Positions 1-10,878 of a stretch of 64,000 nt of DNA are shown here, piece after piece. Source of the stretch: Camarhynchus parvulus (taxonomy: Eukaryota > Chordata > Aves > Passeriformes > Thraupidae); NCBI RefSeq assembly GCF_901933205.1, contig NC_044574.1, positions 15,733,733-15,797,732 on the forward strand, in the 5' to 3' direction. How positions within the stretch are numbered: position 1 is the stretch's first letter; the number at the start of each line of letters is the position of its first letter. Below the pieces are notes generated by a model. It ran no database searches, was not told the origin of the DNA, and saw nothing but the letters and a program-made list of their open reading frames with translations. Made by a program: the position numbers and the translations under genes.

Positions 1-593
1 AGTCAGCTTAATATTTAGCCACTCACCCTGGGAAAACAAAGAATGCCTTATTCTTTCTTTGGAAGGCCATAGTAGTCTTCATCTATAACTCTAAGTTAAT
101 TGTACAGTTGTCTTAAAGAGCGTTTCGGGCTTTGGATAGACTGGATGTGCCCATTTCCATTGCCATTAGTAGTTCTAAATGCCCCAAATCTGGCATTTCA
201 AGCCACATATTGTATTTTCAATCAAAATTTTGTATCCAATCCAATTTTGTATTCAATCAAATTTTTGTATCCAAATCCAAATCTTGTGTTTTCGGACAGG
301 GGAGTGCTTTTTGCAGACAGTGATACTGTGTAATAAGAGTATCATAGAGGGAGTTATCATTGATAGCTACTATACTACACATTTTCAGTCCGGAGTTTCA
401 TCTTCTCTCTTTAGGCGTAAAAAGCAGTTGGAAAAATAGGATGCAGAACAAAAGCTTCAAAAAGAACTGAAAAATTCTCTCGGCTGAAGGGCTGGTGCAG
501 TCTATGCAAAGTTACGTGATGCCCTAAGAGATGTTCTGCTTCTCTCCTTCCAACTGTATAAACTTTTATCCAACCATAAGATGCATTGCATGA
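1..593. other. Intergenic, no gene seen
   Basis: Holds the 18-bp degenerate repeat at 209-292. Otherwise plain AT-rich sequence up to the CR1 tail. Confidence 0.8.
209..292 (+). repeat. Degenerate ~18-bp tandem repeat
   Basis: Four to five imperfect units with the core TTTTGTATYCAATC (for example 'ttttgtatccaatccaa', 'ttttgtattcaatcaaat', 'ttttgtatccaaatccaaa') run head to tail. Unit length varies from 17 to 20. The open frames across it (100-439) reflect the repeat and not a gene. Confidence 0.75.
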
Positions 594-1115
594 TCACAGA
601 ATCACAGAATTTCTAGGTTGGAAGAGACCTTTAAGATCATCGAGTCCAACCCATCTTCTAACACCTCAACTAGATCATGGCACCAAGTGCCAGATCCAGT
701 CTTTTTTTAAACACATTGAGGGATGGTGACTCCACCACCTCCCTGGGTAGATGATTCCAGTATTTGATCACTCTTTCTGTGAAAAACTTCCTCCTTAATT
801 CTAGCCTGTATCTCCCTTGGCGCAGTTTGAGGCTGTGTCCTCTTGTTCTATCTGTTGTTGCCCGGAGAAAGAGACCGACAGCCAGCTCACCACAGCCACC
901 CTTAAGGAAGTTGAAGAGAGTGATAAGGTCACCTCTGAGTCTCCTTTTCTCCAGGCTGAACAACCCCAGCTCCCTCAGTCGTTCTTCATACGGCTTGTGT
1001 TCCAAGCCCCTCACCGGCCTCGTTGCTCTTCTTTGGACACGCTCAAGCATCTCAACGTCCCTCCTAAACTGAGGGGCCCAGAATTGGACGATGATATTTA
1101 AGGACAACAAATTGT
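594..1115 (-). mobile_element. CR1 LINE, 5'-truncated copy, 3' end of ORF2 plus tail
   Basis: The minus-strand frame at 670-1110 encodes the conserved C-terminus of CR1 ORF2: [12 protein letters not shown], then [29 protein letters not shown], and a final [21 protein letters not shown] block. The frame is unbroken across these ~145 codons, so the copy is fairly young or little decayed. The 3' tail shows the repeated TCACAGAA words (ATTCTGTGA on the minus strand) at 594-610, followed by the usual 'tctaggttggaagagacc' region. The copy contains only the C-terminal part; the endonuclease and most of the reverse transcriptase are absent. The 5' limit near 1115 is where similarity fades, and I could not define target-site duplications. 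Confidence 0.93.
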
Positions 1116-4100
1116 CACAACCTTGTGTCAGTCTTGCCAAAAAGAAGGTGCTTGCAGCATCAAGCATCATCTAACATCTTACTCAGGCCCACTGAGAAGC
1201 TATCTAATGAGTTGCTGGCACCAGTTGTGACAGCACATACATTTTTGTCTTCAGGGGTTGACCCAAGACAACCTTGCTTAATTTACAAGATCTTCAGTTT
1301 TCTGCTTGAAGTAATTCAGCTGAAGGCATGATGATATTATGACTGCAGTATGGTTCAGCTAAGAATTCACTCTACTTTTGACACTTCAAAAGCACTTTGA
1401 GCAGATATCCTTGAGTTTCTCTCCAGGGAGTCCTTCTGCAGGTTTTTTTTTTCTCTATTTACATACAGTTTATAAACATCATTTACTGGATGATTAGTAT
1501 GTTCTTTTTCACTTGCAAATACATGTATTCCAAATATTACATGCAATATTTTGGCACAGTGGCCATTTCTGGAAGGTCAACCCAACTTCAGCAAAATCCA
1601 GTGTTTAGGTATTTGAGGCCTTGAACTAGTCAAGACAGAGGAGAAAAGTTGCTTGGTGAGAAACGTTAGCAATGCTCATATAGGAAGTAGTGGTTAATTA
1701 TGATATCTGCTGTTGGGAATTATCTGGAACCGTCTGCGGTTTGGACAGGAAAAGCTGATTTTTTTTTTGCCTTCCAAAGCTTATCTACTTTGAGACATGC
1801 TATGTAGTGACTCTGCAGCACTGTTCATGAATCTTTTTCCTGAAACGATTTTCTTAGCACAAGACACAGCCCTGTCAATGTTCCTTCAGCTGCAGTTCCA
1901 CCTTTTTCCCCAAGAGATAATTAGCAGGTGGGGAGGAGAGGGAGGATTGTTTCAAAACAATGGCTATCTCCCAGGAGAAAAACCCAGTTTCACTCATAGA
2001 ACAGCAAAAACCACTAGGATAGTGAATACAGACTGAGAAGTAAGGGCTACTTAAATTTTAGTAGGAATGTCAGCTCTTTTGATCTTTGGGGCTTTCTTTG
2101 CCCAAGCTACTTAATTTTTTGCCCTAAATTTTCCATACATATAGTAGACTAATGCTTATACTACACAAAATATCTTATACATAATCACCACAGAGGGATT
2201 TGTACTAATTTGATATCAGAAAAGTTTTTCTGGCACTGTTAAGTATTAAAACTTTTATAGTGTATCCAGTTCAGCTGTGCTTTAGTCCCTGAGTACTCAT
2301 TACTCTCTCTGAGTGAGGAGAGTTCTTTTACTCTGAAGAACATTTTACGTGGTTTAAAATTCCTCTTTTTGTAGTGGATTTTTCCCCCACAAGCCACAAC
2401 GGAAGGTCACTAAGAAGAAGACTTGGAAAATGCATAATAATTTTTTTTTGTTAGTGCTTTTTGCTGGCAGAACTTTGTTGTCTTTTCAGACCTTGTCATT
2501 CACGCCCACCAACTCAGACACCCCTCTTAAGAGATCAGTGATGTGTGTTAAAAAGAAGTAAACTAAGATCTTCTTTTTAGGGTAGTAATAGAAACATGGG
2601 AAAAAGATCTATCACCAAAATTATATTTCATATGAGAAGTAAATTGCGGACATAGGTTAGGAAATGTGAAAGAAGTCTAGAGAAACTCAGTGTACTGCCC
2701 CAAGCAGAGTTAAGTGAAAAAAAGAATACATTAAGTAACAATAAAGAAGAGGCAGGTGTTAAAATGATGATAATAACAATGCAATATGAAACAGTTACAA
2801 GTAACTGCAATACTCATAATTATTGAAAACATCTTATTTCTTTCCATTGTAAGCTTTTTGCTAATGAGGCTCAAACTTCTTTAGACTTTGCAATAGCATT
2901 CAAAACAGACTAGATAGTAAAAATGTATGATTTAATTATTTAGTTTCTTGAGTCTCCTGCAAGAATTATCTTGAATTGTGATCTTGAATGTGATTATGAA
3001 TAATTGTTCCTTTTTAAAAGTGTCATTGGTGTGTACACTTTCGTGAGGAGGCAAGTTAACAAAATTAATGGTGAATTCTAAGCACAATAATGCTGATTTA
3101 TTTCCACAACAAAATACTTTTAGCCCCTTTTGTAATATAAACAATTTATTTTGTGTTGAGTTTGTGACTTTTAGTTCATCAATTGATTTATTATGTGAGT
3201 GCGTATTCATTCTTCTACTAAAGGCAGTACATCTCTTAGCAACAACTGATATTAACAAACTTAGTTCTAAATCTTTCAGAGTTGCAGCTGTCATATATTT
3301 GCAAGGTACAAAAGTATTGGTCGGAAATATAATCTAATTCTGTCTCAGTCAGTTGTGTTTGATAGCTGAAGTTAAAAATATCTGTTTACGCCCACAGGGG
3401 AAAAATCCCGTAAAGACTTTTCCTCCATTTTATGTTCAACATCTAAGCAGCACATTAATTTTTCATGGGATAATCCTCACATATGAAAAATAATCAGTAC
3501 AAGCAATTTTCATATGCTGTATCACTTTTTAAAAAAATCTCAATAGAAAATTACAATGCTAAGGTTTACCATATTTTTTGCTATGTTGTAGGCTAAAGAT
3601 TAGGTTGACTCCTAGGTAAGCTAAAGGCATTACTCAATATCAGCATGTCCTTGAATAATGAAAGTACAAATCATGTTATGCAATACTACAGTACCTGAAA
3701 GTCGAGTTTGACTTCTCACTGGTACATTTCCATTGTTTGTTTGCTCTGGATACCTCATTATATAGCATGGGAACTACTGCACAGTTAAAAATCAATGGTG
3801 CTTTCCAGTGGCATCATGATTGTCCACACCTGCCATCTTTGAAATTTTTTGAGAAATAGTTTTTTGAGATGCTTTTTTTGGCATTTCATCTTGGGACCGT
3901 TGCTCAAGCAGGACTGAAGGGAAGAGATGCAGAAGGTTAGTTCAGTATTACAGGTTTTTAAATGCATGCTCACATTATCTTAAAAATAAAATTGATAAAA
4001 TGATTTGATTTTTAAGACTTCTAAGAGTTTCCCAGTGTGATAATTTTATATTTATTTTTCTTTCAAATATCTATTTTTTTTTTCAAGGCAATACTTTTTC

Positions 4101-5270
4101 TGTGACCATCAGTGACAGTGCTTTCCTGCCCATGAACCTGATCTCCATTTCTCAGTGCCAAGATTTCTTCAGGTTTTATATCTTGTTTAAAATGCCACAG
4201 CTTAAAGTGCTGCCTCTGTTGGAGTGCAGACATCTGAACCACTTACAGCTTTTATGTAAGAAGAGCAACAAAGTGTCTTTTCAATATCAGCATCACTGAT
4301 GAGGCATTTCTCCACAAGGTTCAAATTAAAGTGAAATTTGAAAGTAGAGTAGTATGAAGATTCCTAAGTTTCTTCAATTCCAAGTTACTTTTATCACAGC
4401 CTTCACCCTGAGATGCTGGAAAAAAGGTTTTGTAATCTCTTCTTTTCTCTTTTTCTCACATTATGTGCCTGTAGCTGCATAACATTCAAAGATGGCTCTA
4501 TACATGACAAGATAGTTTTAAGTGTTATAAAATATAAGTGCAGCTGCCTTTGACTCCATCCCCAGCTGCTTCCTCAGGAAAGCTAAGCCAGACATGAAGT
4601 GTGAGAGGACTAGGTGGGAGGAAATTGGTGGAGAAAAGGCAGATGGAAAAATGGTTATAAAGAGCTCCAAAAGTCAAGAATTGAGGAGAGCACCTGGCAA
4701 GTAGGGTCTCAGCACCTAAACATGAGTTATCCTGTACCTAAGAATGAAACTTCCAGTATCATACAGAAATTGGCTGGTGTTTTGTTTAGGTGTCAGAATA
4801 AATGTTACCTCTAAAAATGGGTGTCCTAATGTATAAGTTTCAGTCTACCATTTCTTCATATTTTTCAGGTCCAGGGAACAGAGATGAAATCTCAAATTTT
4901 GAGCGTCCAGGACTTTATGACTGAATTTACAATATGAGTTTTCAGTCATGCCAAACCCAAGTGGAGATGGAAACCTCAGTTATAAGAATCGTTAGCAATC
5001 AGATTTGCTGTAAAACGTCCTATTGATTTTAACAAGTTGAAGATCTCAATTCAGCAAGAGCATTTCTATTATGATAGTGTAAGAAGATAGATAGGTATAG
5101 AAATGCAGATATGTATAAATATACACATGTACAAGCTTTGTGCCTAAAATTAGGTTGTGAGATCTCTAGAGCTTAAGTCTCTCACTTCTGGGAAACATCT
5201 CTACTCAGAAGAGAATTTAAATGTGTTATATTTGAACATAAAGGTGTTTTCTGACTTTAGGCAGTAAAAA
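1116..5270. other. Intergenic, no gene seen
   Basis: About 4.1 kb of AT-rich sequence between two CR1 copies. Open frames are all under 125 codons, with no recognisable domain. The longest (2932-3294 minus) overlaps an equal one on the other strand (3068-3337). Nothing else stands out. Confidence 0.8.
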
Positions 5271-6139
5271 TCACAGGATCACAGAATAGGTAAGACTGGG
5301 AGGGACCACAGTGTGTCATCTGGTCCAACCTCCCTTCTCAAGGAGGGCCGTGCCAGAGAATGTGGCACAGGGCTGCATCCAGACACTTCTTGCATATCTC
5401 CAGTGTGGGAGACTCCAGAACATCTCTGGGCAACCTGTTCCAGTGCAAGGTCACCTGCACAGTGCAGAAATTCCTCTTCATGTTCAGCTGTAACTACATG
5501 GGCATCAGTTTCTGCCCGCTGCTGCTTCTCCTATTGCTTGGCAGCACTGAGCAGAGTCTGGCTCCATCCTCCTGCCACCCTCCCTTCAGATACTGACAGA
5601 CATGGATGAGGCCCCCTCCCAGTTTTCTCTTCTCAAGACTGAACAGGCCCAGCTCCCTCAGCCTTTTCTCATGAGACAGATGCTCTTGTCCCTTCATCAT
5701 CTTCATTGCCCACTGCTGGGTGTGCTCCAGGAGCTCCATGTCTCTCCTGTGCTGAGGAGCCCAGAACTGGACACAGCACTGCAAATGTGGCCTCAATAGG
5801 GCTGAGCAGATGGGCAGGATGCCATCCCTTGTCCTGCTGGCAATGTTCTCCATGATGCACCCCAGGGTACCATTGGCCCTCTTGGCCCCCAGGGCACACT
5901 CCTGGCTCAGGGGCAGCTTGCTGTCCAACAAGAACCCCAGGTCCCTCTCCACGGTGCTGGGGTCTCCAGCAGGTCAGCCCTGACCTTGGGCAGCTGGTGC
6001 TCAGGTTTATTCTTTTCCAGATTAAGGACCCTGAACTTTGTTGAATTCCAGATGGTTCCTTTCTGCTCATCTCTCCAACCTGCACAGGGCCTTCTGAAAG
6101 GCTGCACAACGCTCAGGGGAACCAGCCCAAAGGTCCTCC
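5271..6139 (-). mobile_element. CR1 LINE, 3' portion (C-terminal reverse-transcriptase region and tail), decayed
   Basis: On the minus strand, 5494-5952 keeps CR1 ORF2 words: [64 protein letters not shown] and YLKGG. The tail 'tcacaggatcacagaat' lies at 5271-5290. The part at 5953-6139 continues the element in another frame, so the copy carries at least one frameshift as well as stops near 5494. It belongs with 6419-7080 as one element interrupted by an insertion: the order and strand of the two parts match a single CR1. This segment gives no functional protein. Confidence 0.9.
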
Positions 6140-6418
6140 TGTGGGGGGATAGAATGTAAGAGAATAGTGCAGAAGGCAATCTCATCCCTTAGGCATTGCA
6201 ACTGCACTAATCACCAAAGATTAGGAAGAGGCCTGCCCTTAATAGGCCACAGCTGTGTCCAATAAGAAGACAAGTGCTACAAAAGAGTGGGTTAGCTGGG
6301 TGAGAAGGGAGTTGGAGTTTGTTGGTTGTGTTGTGAGGAAGAAGGAGTCAGTGCTGTGAGGAGTTGCCCATGAGAAATCACTGAGAAGGTCTGGAACTTT
6401 TGCAATAGGATGACAACA
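6140..6418 (+). mobile_element. ~280 bp LTR-like insertion nested inside the CR1 copy
   Basis: CR1 text stops at 'cccaaaggtcctcc' and resumes at 'cccagctttgtg', where a normal CR1 is continuous, so this block was inserted. It begins TGTGGGG and ends GACAACA, the TG…CA form of an LTR. It contains a CCAAT word at 6259-6263 and a TATA-like TACAAAAG at 6278-6285, a promoter-like layout in the plus direction. I do not recognise the family, and flanking direct repeats are not evident. A short non-autonomous element or SINE remains possible. It has no coding capacity. Confidence 0.5.
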
Positions 6419-7080
6419 TTGTCCCAGCTTTGTGTTGTCAGTGAACTTGCTGAGGACTTGTCTGGACCTTCATCCAAGGCAGTGATGAAGAATCCTAAAG
6501 ATTAAACAATCCTAAGACCAGTATTGAACCCTGGAGTGCACCCCTAGTAACAGGCCTCCAACTAGATCCTGTGCCACTGACTACAAACCTCTGGGATCTG
6601 CATTCACCTCACTGTCCGCTCATCCAGTCCACAATTCCTGACCCTATGAGGAGGTTGTGGGAGACAGTGTTGAAAGCCTTGCTAAGTCAGAGTAGACAGT
6701 ATCTGCTGCTCTCCCCTTATTCCTCCAGGTAGTTGTTTCCCCATAAAAGGCAATCGGGTTGGTTAAGCATGATTTACTTTCAATGAATCCATGCTGACTA
6801 TTGCTGATCACCTTCCTGTCATCCAAGTGAAGAGATGGCCTCCAGAATGAGACACTCCATCACCTTTCCAGGGACAGAGGTCATGCTGACTGAACAGTTG
6901 TTCCTTGGGTCCTCCTTCTTGTCCTTTTTGAAGGCCAGGGTGAATTTGCTTTCTTGCAATCCTCAGCCACCTCTCCTGATCTCCATGATCTTTCAAAGGT
7001 GATCATGAGTGGCATCATTTCAGTGTCTGCCAGCTCTCTCAGCACTCATTCATGCATCCCACCAAGGCCCATGTATTCTT
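6419..7080 (-). mobile_element. CR1 LINE, reverse-transcriptase core portion, decayed (5' part of the same copy)
   Basis: Minus-strand frames hold damaged CR1 reverse-transcriptase text. MDDRKVISNSQHGFIESKSC with LTNPIAFYGE is at 6826 downward, and a shifted frame at 6808-6996 covers the preceding 'GNYRPVSLTS'-like part. The end near 7060-7080 corresponds to the 'GPDGIHPRVLREL' part of the domain in CR1 consensus. Several frameshifts and stops are present. The YxDD catalytic region would lie near the join with the downstream part and is not recognisable. The element is 5'-truncated at about 7080. Confidence 0.85.
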
Positions 7081-10000
7081 CAAAAACATTGTGCCTCCTG
7101 TAGGACTAACTGAATCAATTAAGAGGTTCTGGGACACTAAGCTGAGATTTCTATGTATGAAAATCATAATTCATTTTATAATTATACTTGCATGTGAAAG
7201 CCATGAACTGTTATCATGCACAATAAAGGAAAGCATTGTTTATAAATATAAGATGAATGGCTTTTAGACTAAATATTCAGTTGTAAATCAAAATAAAGTC
7301 ATGACCTTTACTGTACCCATGCAGTGTTCATGAGGCTGGGACTGGTTTTGAAATATTTCAAGTTTGAAAGAATAAATGTTTTATTGTTTAATTGTTACTT
7401 GTTATTTTAACAATGCTAGAATAGGTACACTTAATCCACTTGATCCACTTAATCCATATAAGAAGGATGAGAAACTTTCTACAGAACTGTTCTTCATGAA
7501 CACACATTGTTTTTTACATATCTAGGCATGTAAATGTTTAATTTACATCTATATGACAACGAAATACTAAAATCAAGGTCAATTTTAAGTATTTTTTAAC
7601 ATAAAGATGTTCTAAAATCAGCCATTCTCTTTTAGGAAGGGCTTCAGTGCTGTGTTTTTCTAATAAGAATCATCCCTTTAGATAGACTTTTGCTTTATTT
7701 ATTGGTTTTGTTATTAACTCTTAGAGTTCAGTTGTCAAATGTGAGAACAGAATTTGGATCAAATTCAACTCTAAATTAATTTCAGTAACACCAGTATAGT
7801 CTGTACAATCTTTTTTTAATATGTTAGTGTGCAGGTATAGAGTTTTGATACATTTACAAAGTATATCCATCAATATATCAAACTGTGTCTATCAACAGCA
7901 TAGTGAGAGCATCAAGGGAGTGATTTCTCATGTGCCAAAGACACTCTGTAGTAGCCTGATGAGAAAAGAACACATCATCAACTGAACTCAAAATCTCCTG
8001 TCCTTTTTTTGCTCAAGTTTTATATTTTAAGCAGGCAATTTTAATTTGGCAGGCTCCTTACAAGTCCAATTATCATTTGGAACTGCAGGAGTTGGAATTG
8101 CCCTACCTTGATGAGTAACAAGATCCAGTGGAATGTATTGGGATTGTTCTTTCAGAACTGACAGATCATAAAGAAAGGCACTTGACACTGAAGATGCTTA
8201 ATATTCCTTCAGAGTAACCCTACCTGCCCTATATTTCAATCAACTAGCACAACTATAACTAAACATATTTTTTCGTTTCCATTTTCAAATTATTCTTGTT
8301 GTGAGATTCTGTAATTCTCAACAAGTTATATGCCCCAGAGTCAAATTTTGAGTTAACAGAACTCCTAGAGAGCCATCAAGTGTAAAATTTGAGATTCTAT
8401 TTGTCAGTTGCTGAGTTCACATTGGAATACCAGAACATATGTCTTGGGGAAACCATTTGTCCTGGTTTAGGGTAAATCTTGGAGGAAACTTCCAAAGGGG
8501 TCCCTCTAGAAAGCAGATCAAGAGGCCCCTCACCCTACTGGTTCAGGAAAAGGTTAAAAAATCTAGCAATTTAATTGAAGCAAAATGAAATATATTCATT
8601 TTTGGCAAATGAGATCACATTTTCAAACACAGGCAGATGACTAAGAAAAAGATGTAAATTATGTATCTAAACACTATTACATTTAAAGTACTGACAATAT
8701 TTGAGTTAGCAGGATTTACTTCTATCTCAGGTTTATGAATATATGCTTCTTTATTTTCTAATGGCTTGTTCTAGCCTAAAAAACTTGCACCAATATGCAT
8801 TGATGTTAATGTTTGTTTAGAGCACCTGCACACAGAGATGCACCCAATATCCCATGGAGGTGTTGATGAAAACAAGCCTAAACATGCAATTATCCAACCA
8901 GCCTGCACAAAGATGACTCCCATGTATATGGATATTTTTGTGGGCATTAGTCAGTTGCTTGGTTGTGGTAACTTGATCCAAAGTCTGACTCTGGAGTTAT
9001 TTTAGTGACCAGGGTGCACTATTTTAGTTCTGTATTATAAATCCCTATAATTTAATTGCTGACAGAACCTTTATCGCAGCATTGCTAACAGGTCATTTAG
9101 GATCGTTATGGTCTGCTAGAAGATCATTTATTCATTCAACCCAGGAACAAAATGCTTGATACATAAATTTTAATAATTGTAGCCCTGCCCAGTCAGGATG
9201 ACCCTTTCCGAATGACTGGAAATTACATGACTCATTCCCTCGTTTTTATATTCCCAACTGGTACATTCAGTTCCCTCCCAGTACTCCTATATTTCACAAT
9301 CCATAACAATCATTCTCCCATTTCCTTAAGTGAGATTGTTTGAAATGAAATCAGGAGATTTATAAATTGAAATAAGAACAGTTGAATGTCTGAGTGCTGC
9401 CCCTTGGATGAATGCAAAGCTATCATCTTAATTGAAAGCAGCACACTTTATGGTAATATACAAAGTACACCTTCTGATTACCCACAGAGCACTAGTGTAC
9501 ATTTAAATTGGAGTCCCTGATATGGACTAAGAAAGAGATACCTGAGAATTAGCAGGAAAAAAGTCAATGATGTTCAAAGAACTACTGTGCCTTCTTATTT
9601 ACTCTTTCCTAACCACAGCATGCTCTTGATTTCTGAGGCCATGACTTCAGATTACTCATGATGTCAAATTACCTTTTTTTTTTTCCTGCAGTGCCTCCAG
9701 GATACATCTTGTTGTTTAAAACACGTTTTGCTGAGGTCTTCGGTAGCCAAACTTTACTTTGCCTGAACAGTATTGTGGACTTTTCAGACCTCTAGCCCAA
9801 CTTGAGTGAGCACATTTAATGCCTGGCTGAATCAGCCACATGATGAGCACCCCAGTGTCCAGCAGGCACAGCCAGGAGCTGCGTGTTTCTCTCTGGAAAA
9901 TAACTGGTGTCCTGGGAGAGAGGAGCACCCTCCCATTTGTTTGCAATGGCTGCTCAAACACTGTTGTGCTAGAAGCCATCTGTTCTAGGAAGTTAAGGAA

Positions 10001-10805
10001 AACACTGATCCTGGGCCAGCTCTTTCTGTGCAGCAAAGCCCAGTTTCAATGGGCTTTCAGGGATCATTGAGCAGATAACTCAGTGCTGAGAAGTGAGAGC
10101 ACGGTGTCCTGCTGGGTTAGAGGCAGTTGGAGGTGGCAAGCAGTTTTGCAAGGGAGCCATTTGTATTTAAAATTTTAGATCTGCGTTATAGAGGGTCATT
10201 TTAGACACCCAGGTTAAAAAGTTGGAACTTAAATTTAGGTGTGGGTTAACAACTGGACTTTGTTTCTTGTGGGAAATGAATTTCCAGGCTGGGAACTACT
10301 CTAACAAGGCAGTTTTCCCATTTGTTAAGTATAGCTATTAATTTTAATTTGCATAAAGAATATGGATATATAAGTCCCCAATTACTTTAAAAGCAATGAG
10401 ATGATGAAGTAATTAGTTCCATGAGGAAATGATATTATGTAGTGGAAAGCTTAGTTTGCCAAGGATCAATTTGTTGACATTTGAGTCCAACTAGAAATGA
10501 AATGTGTGGAACAAAAAGTAGAGTATTTTAGTAAAAAGCCATCTCATCAATTTGGATACAAATTAAAAGCATCTCTGCTTCCCAGCCAGAGGGGCTAATA
10601 AGGGATTTCTCTGCAGTAGAAGACTCACAGTGACAATTTAAAATAGAAGAAAAATAGAACAGTGTATCATTAAGGCATAAGGAATGAGCATGTTTCTTTC
10701 TTTATTCCAGATGTGGAATCATTATAGCACTTTTTCCCTATGTATAAATGAGGATACTACTACATATGGCACCTTTTACCAGAGCTGTGGTGCTTGATCC
10801 TGGAA
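7081..10805. other. Intergenic, apart from the LTR fragment at 8458-8560
   Basis: AT-rich, with no gene or other repeat recognised. A minus frame at 9716-10036 contains LLDTG but lacks any retroviral context. Confidence 0.75.
8458..8560 (+). mobile_element. Fragment of an avian endogenous-retrovirus LTR (5' end)
   Basis: Starts TGTCCTGGTTTAGGG, the usual opening of several avian LTR families, and continues through 'ttggaggaaacttccaa' and a GGGGTCCCTC block typical of such LTRs. The similarity fades after about 8560 into ordinary AT-rich sequence, so this looks like a truncated copy of about 100 bases. No internal retroviral genes lie next to it. Confidence 0.5.
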
Positions 10806-10878
10806 CACAGAATCATAGAACAATTTGGGTTGGAAAGGATCTTAAAGATCATCTAGTTCCAACCCTGCTGCCATGGGG
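10806..10878 (-). mobile_element. CR1 LINE 3' tail fragment
   Basis: The plus strand shows 'cacagaatcatagaa' followed by 'tttgggttggaaaggatctt' and 'aaagatcatctagttccaac', the reverse complement of the CR1 3' end. About 73 bases remain. No coding part is left. Confidence 0.88.

Noticed and set aside
9716..10036. Minus-strand frame with LLDTG, reminiscent of a retroviral aspartic protease
   Set aside because: Only five residues match. The usual residues after the motif are absent, and there is no other retroviral sequence nearby.
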